12,016 nt of DNA from Bacillota bacterium (GTDB taxonomy: Bacteria; Bacillota; Clostridia; Oscillospirales; JAKOTC01). The notes beneath the pieces are model-generated. The model searched no databases. It had not been told where the DNA came from and saw only the letters and a list, made by a program, of their open reading frames with translations. The position numbers were made by a program, and so were the translations under genes. The stretch covers positions 1-12,016 of the forward strand of contig JAKOTC010000009.1 in the NCBI GenBank assembly GCA_029776465.1. Reading direction: 5' to 3'. This document shows, one piece after another, positions 6,427 through 12,016 of this stretch. How positions within the stretch are numbered: position 1 is the first letter of the stretch; the number at the start of each line of letters is the position of its first letter.

Positions 6427-6612
6427 ATGAGCAATAGCAATCCTTCTGGCAATTCTCCTGCTGCAAAGGATACTCTGAACCGTTATAAGATGGAAGTTTC
6501 CCGCGAATTCAACATCGATCTTTCCGCTGGTCCTAACCTGACAACTGCTCAGGCCGGCCGTGTTGGTGGTCAGATGGTTAAAAGAATGATCGAGAAGGCT
6601 AAGAACTCTTAG
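6427..6612 (+). CDS. Alpha/beta-type small acid-soluble spore protein (SASP)
   Basis: SASPs coat forespore DNA, shift it toward the A-form, protect it from UV and heat, and are degraded by the GPR protease at germination. The 61-residue length is right for the family. The body fits the pattern: MEVSREFNIDL (22-32) corresponds to the GPR-cleavage region, and AGRVGGQMVKRMIEKA (43-58) to the conserved glycine-rich DNA-binding helix region. The N-terminus is Ser/Asn/Pro-rich and variable, as usual. ATG 6427 has AAAGGAG 9 nt upstream. Codon use differs from the neighbours: it favours GCT, GGT, GTT and TCT, while most other genes here favour GCC, GGC and CTG, as expected for a very highly made protein. 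A weak sigma-G-like pair (AAATA at 6335-6339, GAATATA at 6357-6363, 17 nt apart) is the best promoter I can offer. It is the clearest sign that the organism sporulates. Confidence 0.93.
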   Translation: MSNSNPSGNSPAAKDTLNRYKMEVSREFNIDLSAGPNLTTAQAGRVGGQMVKRMIEKAKNS

Positions 6613-6737
6613 GTCATAGTCCTTCACTTCTTATCTTTGGTTCTGTGGTATTACCACCATCCAGAGGAGATATTATCTAAGCTGTGGAACAGCGTTGGTG
6701 CCTGGGCTCGCAGATTGCTTGTACCCCCGGCACAATT
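6613..6737 (+). other. Foldable noncoding stretch after the SASP gene, possible small RNA or structured 3' UTR
   Basis: These 125 bases carry no convincing ORF but several local hairpins in a row: GTGGT-ATT-ACCAC (6645-6657), GCTGT-GGA-ACAGC (6681-6693), and a longer one pairing GTGCCTGGG with CCCCCGGCAC (about 6698-6733) with one mismatch. The strong terminator follows directly. It could be the SASP 3' UTR or a separate small RNA ending at that terminator. I see no convincing promoter inside it and could not match it to 6S, SRP or RNase P RNA by their key motifs. Confidence 0.25.
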
Positions 6738-6777
6738 GGAAAACCCCCTCATTGGAGGGGGTTTTCCGTTTATTTAT
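6738..6777 (+). terminator. Intrinsic terminator of the SASP unit
   Basis: A perfect 13-bp stem pairs 6738-6750 with 6755-6767 around ATTG, and is followed by GTTTATTTAT. The stem is symmetrical enough to help end the convergent pcrA transcript too, but the T-rich tail is on the plus strand. Confidence 0.88.
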
Positions 6778-6790
6778 ATGGACATGTATT

Positions 6791-9151
6791 TTATTCCCGC
6801 TTCAACCGAGCATAATTGGCCATGATCCGCTTGGTTCCGCAATTGTCAAAGGCAATTTCCAGCAGGAAATCAGCCCCCATGGGCTTGGCAGAAGTGACGA
6901 TCCCGCGGCCGAAGGTATCATGGAACACCTGATCGCCGGGCATATACCGTTCGGCGGTGGGGGTGGATTTGGGGACAGGACGGGAGAAGGGCTGGGCGGT
7001 TTTGACCGGTTCCGGCCGCTGGCGCGAGGGGACGGCTGTCATGCCGGCTGCAGCCGGCCGGGGCGTGTTCTCCCGGGCCCCTTTCACTTCTTTCAATTCG
7101 GCCGGAATATCGCTGACAAATCTGGAAAGCCGGTTTCGGGTCGTGTTGCCGAAGAGCATTCTGTTCTCGGCGTGGGTGATGTAAAGCAGCTTTTTGGCGC
7201 GGGTGAAAGCCACATAGGCCAGACGGCGCTCTTCCTCCAATTCGGCAGGCTCATAAATACTGCGATTACTGGGGAAGATATTTTCTTCGGCCCCCGCCAC
7301 AAAGACCGTATCAAATTCCAGGCCTTTCGCGGCATGAATGGTCATCAGCACCACCGCGTCGGCATTTTGGTCGTAATTGTCCAGGTCGGTCATCAGCGCG
7401 GTTTCCTCCAGGAAGCCTTCCAGTGAGGGCTGCGGGGTGGTTTCCTCGTATTTTTTAATCATGGAAAGCAGCTCGTAAACATTTTCGATTCTGCCTTCCT
7501 CGGCCCGTCCGCCCGCCTTCAGCATGGCCAGATAGCCGCTTTGTTCAATAATCAGGCCGAAAAGCTCGGCCAGGGGGATGGAGCCGACCTGCTCGGAAAA
7601 GTCCAGGATCATCCGGGCAAATTCCAGCAGGGTGGCAGATTTTTTGGAGAGAGCGGCAAACTCGTCCGCCCGGGCGGCAACATGGAGCAGGGGGATGCCC
7701 AGCTCTTCGGAAATTCGCTGCATGGCAGTAATGGTCGCGTCGCCGATGCCCCGTTTGGGCTCGTTGATAATCCGGAGCAGCCGGAGGTTGTCGGCGGGGT
7801 TATAGATTAGGCTCAAATAAGCCATTACATCCTTGATTTCCTTGTGGTCAAAGAATCGTGCGCCGCCCACGATCCGGTAAGGAATGCCGCTTCGGACAAA
7901 CTGCTTTTCAATCTCACCCGCCATGGCGTTAATACGGTACAGCACCGCATGGCTGGAAAACTTGGCGCCCTTTTTGACCCGGTCTAAAATCGTGCGCCCG
8001 ATGAAGGCCGCTTCGCTGCTTTCGTCCAGCGCCTGATACTGGGTGATCTTGGCGCCCCTCTCATTTTCCGTCCAGAGGGTCTTGCCCTTGCGGGCGGTAT
8101 TTTTGGCAATCACCGCATTGGCGGCGTCCAGAATATTGCCGGTGGAGCGATAGTTCTGTTCCAGCCGGATGATTTTCGCATCGGGATACTGGGTTTCAAA
8201 ACTGAGGATGTTCTCAATGGTGGCGCCCCGGAACCGATAGATGCTCTGGTCGTCATCGCCCACCACGCAGAGATTCTGATGTTTGGCGGCCAGCATGCTG
8301 ACCAGTTTATACTGCACCCGGTTGGTGTCCTGATATTCGTCAATCAATATGTAACGGAATCGGCGCTGATAATACTCCAGCACTTCGGGGTACTGCTCCA
8401 GCATCCGAACCGTCAAAAGCAGGATGTCGTCAAAATCGATGGCATTTAACTCGGCCAATGTTTTTTCGTATGCTTCATAGATATCGGCCACGGTGGTTTT
8501 ATAATAGTCGCTGCCCGCCGAAGCACGATAGTCTCTGGGGCTGAGCATGCTGTCTTTGGCCTTGCTGATGGCATTGCGGACCCCCTTGGGCTCGAACCGC
8601 TTGTCGTCGAGATTCTGGGATTTGATAATATCCCGCACCAGCCGAAGGCTGTCATCGGCATCATAGATGGCGCAGTTTTTGCCCCTTCCCGCTTTTTCGA
8701 TATCCCGGCGTAAAATCCGCAGGCAGGCGGCGTGAAAGGTGCAGGCCCAAATGGATTCCGATTCGGGGCCAACCGCTCTGGCCAGCCGTTCCTTCAGCTC
8801 GTTGGCGGCCTTATTGGTAAAGGTGATGGCCAGAATGCTCCAGGGCGGAGGGGGCTCCACTGCCACCAAACGGGTAAAGTAATCGGGATCTCCCTTTCCT
8901 GTTTGGGCATACTCCTCCATAAAAACCATATCTTCCGGAGAGATGTCCTCATCCATCCAGTTGGTCTCATAGGCCCTGCCGTATTTCAGCAGATAGGCAA
9001 TTCGGTTAATCAGCACGGTAGTCTTTCCGCTGCCCGCCCCGGCCAGGATTAAAAGGGGGCCTTCGGTTTGAAAGACCGCCTGTTGCTGCTGGGGGTTTAA
9101 AGGAAACTCTCTTTCCAGCGCCTTCTTTTTATACTCATTAAAACAATTCAT
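6791..9151 (-). CDS. pcrA: ATP-dependent DNA helicase PcrA/UvrD
   Basis: Superfamily 1 3'-5' helicase used in nucleotide excision repair, replication restart and removal of stalled transcription complexes. All the core motifs are visible: Walker A AGAGSGKT (37-44), motif Ia TFTNKAANEL (110-119), Walker B DEYQD (271-275), VGDDDQSIYRFRGA (297-310), QNYRST (332-337), TIHAAKGLEFD (604-614) and the late VAFTRAKKLLY (647-657). After a Pro-rich linker (about 690-735), the C-terminal GDQVFHDTFGRGIV (739-752) marks the small Tudor-like domain that binds RNA polymerase in PcrA. The 786 residues compare with about 730 in common homologues. The excess is mainly an insert of some 45 acidic residues (about 59-103) between motifs I and Ia, which I recall from clostridial homologues. 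ATG 9151-9149 has GGAGAGGA 9 nt upstream. A terminator-like hairpin separates it from the OadG-like gene behind it. Confidence 0.95.
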   Translation of the reverse strand: MNCFNEYKKKALEREFPLNPQQQQAVFQTEGPLLILAGAGSGKTTVLINRIAYLLKYGRAYETNWMDEDISPEDMVFMEEYAQTGKGDPDYFTRLVAVEPPPPWSILAITFTNKAANELKERLARAVGPESESIWACTFHAACLRILRRDIEKAGRGKNCAIYDADDSLRLVRDIIKSQNLDDKRFEPKGVRNAISKAKDSMLSPRDYRASAGSDYYKTTVADIYEAYEKTLAELNAIDFDDILLLTVRMLEQYPEVLEYYQRRFRYILIDEYQDTNRVQYKLVSMLAAKHQNLCVVGDDDQSIYRFRGATIENILSFETQYPDAKIIRLEQNYRSTGNILDAANAVIAKNTARKGKTLWTENERGAKITQYQALDESSEAAFIGRTILDRVKKGAKFSSHAVLYRINAMAGEIEKQFVRSGIPYRIVGGARFFDHKEIKDVMAYLSLIYNPADNLRLLRIINEPKRGIGDATITAMQRISEELGIPLLHVAARADEFAALSKKSATLLEFARMILDFSEQVGSIPLAELFGLIIEQSGYLAMLKAGGRAEEGRIENVYELLSMIKKYEETTPQPSLEGFLEETALMTDLDNYDQNADAVVLMTIHAAKGLEFDTVFVAGAEENIFPSNRSIYEPAELEEERRLAYVAFTRAKKLLYITHAENRMLFGNTTRNRLSRFVSDIPAELKEVKGARENTPRPAAAGMTAVPSRQRPEPVKTAQPFSRPVPKSTPTAERYMPGDQVFHDTFGRGIVTSAKPMGADFLLEIAFDNCGTKRIMANYARLKRE

Positions 9152-9175
9152 GGGCTTTATTCCTCTCCAAAATGC

Positions 9176-9203
9176 AAAAAGAACGGCTTGCGCCGGTCTT
9201 TTT
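9176..9203 (-). terminator. Terminator-like hairpin between the OadG-like gene and pcrA
   Basis: Positions 9176-9187 pair with 9192-9203 around a 4-nt loop with one mismatch; the core is CGGC/GCCG and the ends are A5/T5, so it could stop transcription on either strand. On the minus strand it lies about 50 nt after the OadG-like stop and about 25 nt before pcrA. A TATAAT on the minus strand (9235-9230) between the two genes could be a pcrA -10, but it lacks a good -35. If used, the hairpin would lie in the pcrA leader. Confidence 0.6.
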
Positions 9204-9252
9204 GTCTTTCATTGCTGCAAAGCGCAGGGATTATACGGTTTGTGGCAGCGGT

Positions 9253-9567
9253 TTAAAAGAGGCGGGTGCTTTCCAGCAGGCCGGCCATAGCCCATTCGCT
9301 GCGGCCTTGAACAGCACGAACCGGTTTGATTTGCTTGATGCGGTATTCCTTGCCGGATTCGGCTCCCATGGCAGCCACTGCGGCGGCAATGACGGCGATA
9401 ACCTCATCCTCGTCTTCGGTCACCGCAGGAACAGCCAGAGCGGCCGAAACGGAAACAGCCTGAACTTCATCAGAAGACTTTTTTCTCATCAAAAGCAACA
9501 GGATAACCGCAATAACCAAAACAACAATTACGACGGTTCCCGAATCCATATTCTCAAACAACGGCAT
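9253..9567 (-). CDS. OadG-like small membrane subunit (sodium-pump decarboxylase gamma chain family)
   Basis: In oxaloacetate and methylmalonyl-CoA decarboxylase sodium pumps, the gamma chain anchors and assembles the biotin-dependent carboxyltransferase with the membrane beta subunit. This 104-residue protein shows that plan: a short N-terminal leader, one membrane helix (about 10-27), a basic stop (RKK), an Ala/Val linker (38-50), an acidic patch (TEDEDE) and a conserved tail with VIAVIAAAVAAMG (57-69) and SEWAMAGLLESTR (90-102). ATG 9567-9565 has AAGGAG 7 nt upstream; the frame is open six codons earlier but without a ribosome site. It has its own promoter at 9651-9679. No alpha, beta or biotin-carrier gene is in the window, so the gene looks isolated and its partners must be elsewhere. 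The family call rests on pattern memory and is good but not certain. Confidence 0.78.
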   Translation of the reverse strand: MPLFENMDSGTVVIVVLVIAVILLLLMRKKSSDEVQAVSVSAALAVPAVTEDEDEVIAVIAAAVAAMGAESGKEYRIKQIKPVRAVQGRSEWAMAGLLESTRLF

Positions 9568-9592
9568 ATTAACTCTCCTTACCAAACATTAG

Positions 9593-9626
9593 GATACGAA
9601 AGCCCACTTTCGGGGAATTGCGTATC
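9593..9626 (-). promoter_or_regulatory. Foldable leader of the OadG-like gene
   Basis: On the minus strand, GATACG (9626-9621) pairs with CGTATC (9598-9593), and inside it CGAAAG (9612-9607) pairs with CTTTCG (9602-9597). The two stems share two bases, so full pairing of both is not possible. Together they form a bulged hairpin or two alternatives, ending 14 nt before the ribosome site. A switch is conceivable but unsupported beyond the pairing. Confidence 0.25.
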
Positions 9627-9650
9627 GCCTGACACTTAAATTTCTCATTT

Positions 9651-9679
9651 ATTATACTATATTCTCCTTCAAACATCAA
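9651..9679 (-). promoter_or_regulatory. Sigma-A promoter of the OadG-like gene
   Basis: On the minus strand, TTGATG (9679-9674) and a perfect TATAAT (9656-9651) are 17 nt apart. The leader to the start codon would be about 78 nt and holds the hairpin at 9593-9626. It is divergent from the GH123-like gene's promoter. Confidence 0.78.
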
Positions 9680-9696
9680 GACAGGCGGGAGAATTC

Positions 9697-9709
9697 TTTT
9701 AAAATGCTT
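9697..9709 (+). promoter_or_regulatory. 13-nt element shared with the lyase-like gene's promoter
   Basis: TTTTAAAATGCTT here is identical to the sequence read on the minus strand at 5635-5623, in the same orientation relative to the downstream gene. Here it ends 9 nt before the -35 of the GH123-like gene; there it overlaps the -35 and forms half of a 16-bp palindrome. A common regulator is inferred only. Confidence 0.35.
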
Positions 9710-9718
9710 TTGCTTGCA

Positions 9719-9747
9719 TTGATAAAAAACGGCAGTTGTGGTAATAT
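9719..9747 (+). promoter_or_regulatory. Sigma-A promoter of the GH123-like gene, extended -10
   Basis: TTGATA (9719-9724) and TAATAT (9742-9747) are 17 nt apart, and TG at 9739-9740 gives an extended -10. The start codon is 38 nt downstream. Confidence 0.75.
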
Positions 9748-9784
9748 GGAAATGATATGTTAGTGAAGTAAGGGGTTATTGAAT

Positions 9785-11524
9785 ATGTCTTTCTTTTATG
9801 GAGTCACTGATGAAAATTTCAAACTCACTTTGGGCAATAAACGCTATCTGGACAACGACAGACCGGTTTACGAAAACACTTCCGTCAAGCTGGTGGCGGC
9901 AAAAAATGACACCGCCGTCTTTCAAATTGTGTTAAAATCAGAGCAGCCTTATCTGCTGAATGTATCCGAACAACCGGTATTTTCCCGCAAAGGCAGCCGT
10001 GAGGTATATCGCCTTGCCGCCGATTCCGGCAAACTCGCTTTGTCCCTGTTTCCCATCGGCATGATGCAGGACAACCAGAATAATTATCAGGCCGACGTTT
10101 TGCTTCGTTATCCGGTTCTTGAAGTAGAAGAGGACACCCCTGTTTCGGTCTGGGCCGAGATCACCATTCCTTCCGACACCCCTGCCGGAGAATATCGAGG
10201 CAGTGTCACCATCTATAAAAGCCGTATGTTTGAAGACGAAACGGCGGTGGGGAAGGTGGATTACACCCTTGAAGTCAAGGAGTTTGTGATGCCCGATCCC
10301 TCCCAATACGCCTTCCATCTCGATCTTTGGCAGCACAATTCCAACATCGCCCGCCAGGCGGAGACCCCTCTTTGGAGCGATGCCCACTTCGCCATGATTG
10401 AGCCGGTGGTGGAAACCCTGAGCAAGATGGGGCAGAAGGCAGTGACCATCATCGCATCCGAGATCCCCTGGAGCGGCCAGCGCGGTTTCAACGAGCGCCG
10501 TTCCTCTGCGGATTTTTATGAGTATTCCATCCTTTCGGTTCGCAAAAAGGGCGGGCGGTTTGAAATTGACTTTACTGCCATGCAGCGGTATATCGACCTC
10601 TGCGCCAAATACGGCATCGACCGGGAAATTGAGGTCTTCGGCCTCGCCAACATCTGGACCGAGCCCAAAAAAGGTTTTGGCGGGGTCGCAAGCGATTATC
10701 CCGACGCCCTGCGCATCCGGTACCTGGACGAGGACGGAACCTATAAATACATGAAAACCGCCGAAGAGATTGACGAATATATCCGCGCCCTGGAGGCTTA
10801 TTTCATCCGCACCGGCCAGATTAGCAAAGTGCGGGTGGTGGCCGACGAGCCGGAACACGTAGAGGAATACGCCAAAAGCATCGGTCATCTCCACGAGATC
10901 GCTCCCTCCTTCCGCTTTAAGGCAGCTCTGAATCACACCGGTTTTATCGACCGCTTCGGCGATCTGGTGGATGATTTTGCCCCCGCCCTCTTCTGCATCC
11001 AGCAGGAGTATGCCCCCCTGGTTTCACTGATGGATAAACTGCGGGAGGGCAAGCGGTATCTTTGGTATGTCTGCTGCCTGCCCGAACACCCCAACACCTT
11101 CCTTCATTCCCCCATGGAGGAGGGCCGTCTGATCGGATGGATGACCCATGTAATGGGTCTGGACGGTTTCCTGCGCTGGAGCTATACCTGCTGGACCGAT
11201 AAACCCCGAGAGGATATCCGGTTTTTCTGCTGGCCCGCCGGGGACGTCAACTTCATCTATCCCTCGGGGGACAAAGCCCCTCTGCTCTCCCTGCGCTGGA
11301 AGGCCCTCGCCCGAGGCATACAGGAGTTTGAACTGCTGCGCCTAGCCCGGGAAAGAGGGGAGAACGAGGCGGCGGACAAGGCTATCTCTCTTGTTTTCGG
11401 CCAGGAAGCCTCATCCCTGCTTCCCTCTGGGGACTCTCAAACCATGTCCTTGGACGGCATTTATCGCGGCGAACAGGGCAGCTTTTATCAGGCCAAATGC
11501 ATCCTGCTGGATGCTTTGAAATAA
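9785..11524 (+). CDS. DUF4091 / GH123-type glycoside hydrolase-like protein, cytoplasmic
   Basis: GH123 enzymes remove beta-linked N-acetylgalactosamine by substrate-assisted catalysis using an adjacent Asp-Glu pair. The 579-residue protein has an N-terminal beta-sandwich (about 1-170; strand-rich, including the DTPAGEYRGSV turn typical of this family) followed by a barrel domain. VVADEPEHVEEYA (351-363) holds the Asp354-Glu355 pair. The C-terminal DUF4091 hallmark follows: GFLRWSYTCWTD (461-472), WPAGDVNFIYPS (483-494) and SLRWKALARGIQEFELL (502-518). There is no signal peptide, unlike the secreted or lipoprotein members, so an imported oligosaccharide is the likely substrate. The start is ATG 9785, with AAGGGG 9 nt upstream; a TTG at 9779 is too close to that site. 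No terminator follows, and the next gene begins 45 nt on, so cotranscription is likely. True specificity is uncertain, because many DUF4091 proteins are uncharacterised. Confidence 0.82.
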   Translation: MSFFYGVTDENFKLTLGNKRYLDNDRPVYENTSVKLVAAKNDTAVFQIVLKSEQPYLLNVSEQPVFSRKGSREVYRLAADSGKLALSLFPIGMMQDNQNNYQADVLLRYPVLEVEEDTPVSVWAEITIPSDTPAGEYRGSVTIYKSRMFEDETAVGKVDYTLEVKEFVMPDPSQYAFHLDLWQHNSNIARQAETPLWSDAHFAMIEPVVETLSKMGQKAVTIIASEIPWSGQRGFNERRSSADFYEYSILSVRKKGGRFEIDFTAMQRYIDLCAKYGIDREIEVFGLANIWTEPKKGFGGVASDYPDALRIRYLDEDGTYKYMKTAEEIDEYIRALEAYFIRTGQISKVRVVADEPEHVEEYAKSIGHLHEIAPSFRFKAALNHTGFIDRFGDLVDDFAPALFCIQQEYAPLVSLMDKLREGKRYLWYVCCLPEHPNTFLHSPMEEGRLIGWMTHVMGLDGFLRWSYTCWTDKPREDIRFFCWPAGDVNFIYPSGDKAPLLSLRWKALARGIQEFELLRLARERGENEAADKAISLVFGQEASSLLPSGDSQTMSLDGIYRGEQGSFYQAKCILLDALK

Positions 11525-11569
11525 TCTTGATGGATCCAAATTTCAATACACCGCGAAAGGGGAATGTTG

Positions 11570-12016
11570 ATGCAGCTGCTATCTGTTCTGGCCGAAATCT
11601 CCGCTTCTGAAGCCTATCCGGCGGTTCCGGTGTACGACCTTATCCTGACAGTCCTCTCCCTGCTCATCTCCACCGTGCTCCCTCTCTTCGCCATTTTGTT
11701 TCTGCAGATCCGTTATAAATTGGGGGCATCAACCCTTTTGATTGCCGTCATCCAGTATGGGATCTCCGTCCTTTTGATGATGGGCGGACTGGCGGCAGTC
11801 ATGCTTACCAGCGTCAATATCAACGACTCTGAAGCCATTTCGGCCGCGATTGATTGGATTTCCCCGATTATGGCCGGCTTATTCCTGCCCCTCGCAATCT
11901 ATCTGGTTCAACGTATTTTCGGTAACAAGAAGGTTCAAAAAACCGAGGAGCTCGATCGGCGCTATCTGGGCAAAACTTCCGTTCTCGCCATGTGGGGCGG
12001 CTTCACGATCTTCGGC
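11570..12016 (+). CDS. Membrane protein of unknown function, 3' end outside the window
   Basis: The frame is open from ATG 11570 to the window edge (149 codons seen, no stop). AAAGGGG lies 7 nt upstream; an in-frame ATG at 11564 is too close to that site. I do not recognise the family. Hydrophobic segments lie at about residues 23-46, 54-80 and 97-116, and a fourth seems to begin near 136. A charged loop (NKKVQKTEELDRRYLGK, 119-135) between the last two is probably cytoplasmic. It begins 45 nt after the GH123-like gene with no terminator between them, so it is likely in the same operon. A transport or membrane-sensing role for the same sugars would be natural, but nothing in the visible sequence shows it. 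Confidence 0.75.
   Translation, partial: MQLLSVLAEISASEAYPAVPVYDLILTVLSLLISTVLPLFAILFLQIRYKLGASTLLIAVIQYGISVLLMMGGLAAVMLTSVNINDSEAISAAIDWISPIMAGLFLPLAIYLVQRIFGNKKVQKTEELDRRYLGKTSVLAMWGGFTIFG

Noticed and set aside
5888..6466. A 192-codon minus-strand frame overlapping the 5804-6298 gene and the SASP start
   Set aside because: It runs antisense to two genes with good ribosome sites and has no signals of its own.
6613..6767. 6S RNA, SRP RNA or RNase P RNA after the SASP gene
   Set aside because: I found no SRP GGAAGGAAGC-type tetraloop region, no RNase P core, and no long closing stem with a central bubble as in 6S RNA. Only local hairpins are supported.
6695..7426. A 243-codon plus-strand frame running through the SASP terminator into the pcrA 3' end
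   Set aside because: It crosses a strong terminator and lies opposite conserved pcrA sequence.
9172..9639. A plus-strand frame opposite the OadG-like gene
   Set aside because: It is a low-complexity Asn/Arg/Gly-rich product antisense to a gene with a recognisable family pattern and promoter.
9938..10936. A 332-codon open frame on the minus strand opposite the GH123-like gene
   Set aside because: It lies wholly inside a gene with clear family motifs and lacks its own ribosome site; the composition is shadow-like.
1..12016. CRISPR arrays, tRNA genes, insertion sequences or phage genes
   Set aside because: I found no regularly spaced repeats, no tRNA-like cloverleaf and no transposase or integrase coding sequence on either strand.

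Overview
The window looks like chromosome from an endospore-forming, roughly 50% GC Gram-positive anaerobe of the Clostridia, most likely the Ruminococcaceae/Oscillospiraceae side. The grounds are an alpha/beta-type small acid-soluble spore protein, a PcrA/UvrD helicase with the long insert after Walker A that I associate with that group, strong AAGGAG-type ribosome binding sites, and many intrinsic terminators ending in T runs. This is inference; no rRNA or other taxonomic marker is present. I see no tRNA, rRNA, CRISPR array, insertion sequence or phage gene.

Layout. 1-1200 (+): 3' part of a citrate synthase gene, closed by a near-perfect intrinsic terminator. 1429-2235 (+): an eight-helix membrane protein of unknown function. 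2392-2623 (+): a compact transcription unit (promoter, strong ribosome site, 30-codon ORF, terminator) encoding a very basic, probably amphipathic peptide. 2700-3713 (-): galE, with its own terminator and a leader that can be drawn as an H-type pseudoknot just upstream of the ribosome site. 3876-5564 (-): a large, apparently cytoplasmic protein resembling heparinase II/III-type lyases, behind a good sigma-A promoter with a 16-bp palindrome at its -35. 5804-6298 (+): a small unrecognised protein. 6427-6612 (+): the spore protein, followed by about 125 nt of foldable noncoding sequence and a strong terminator. 6791-9151 (-): pcrA. 9253-9567 (-): a lone OadG-like membrane subunit. 9785-11524 (+): a DUF4091/GH123-type glycosidase-like protein. 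11570 to the end (+): the start of another membrane protein, probably cotranscribed with it.

How the parts relate. Three genes point to sugar or glycan handling: galE, the lyase-like gene upstream of it on the same strand, and the GH123-like gene about 4 kb away. Neither of the two glycan-active proteins has a signal peptide, so both would work on imported oligosaccharides. A 13-nt sequence (TTTTAAAATGCTT) lies in the same orientation at or just upstream of the predicted promoters of these two genes and may mark a shared regulator. The citrate synthase, helicase and spore protein are ordinary housekeeping or sporulation functions.

Most worth a second look: the pseudoknot-like galE leader, the orphan 30-codon unit, the palindrome/13-mer pair, the OadG-like gene without alpha and beta partners, and the structured stretch after the spore-protein gene.
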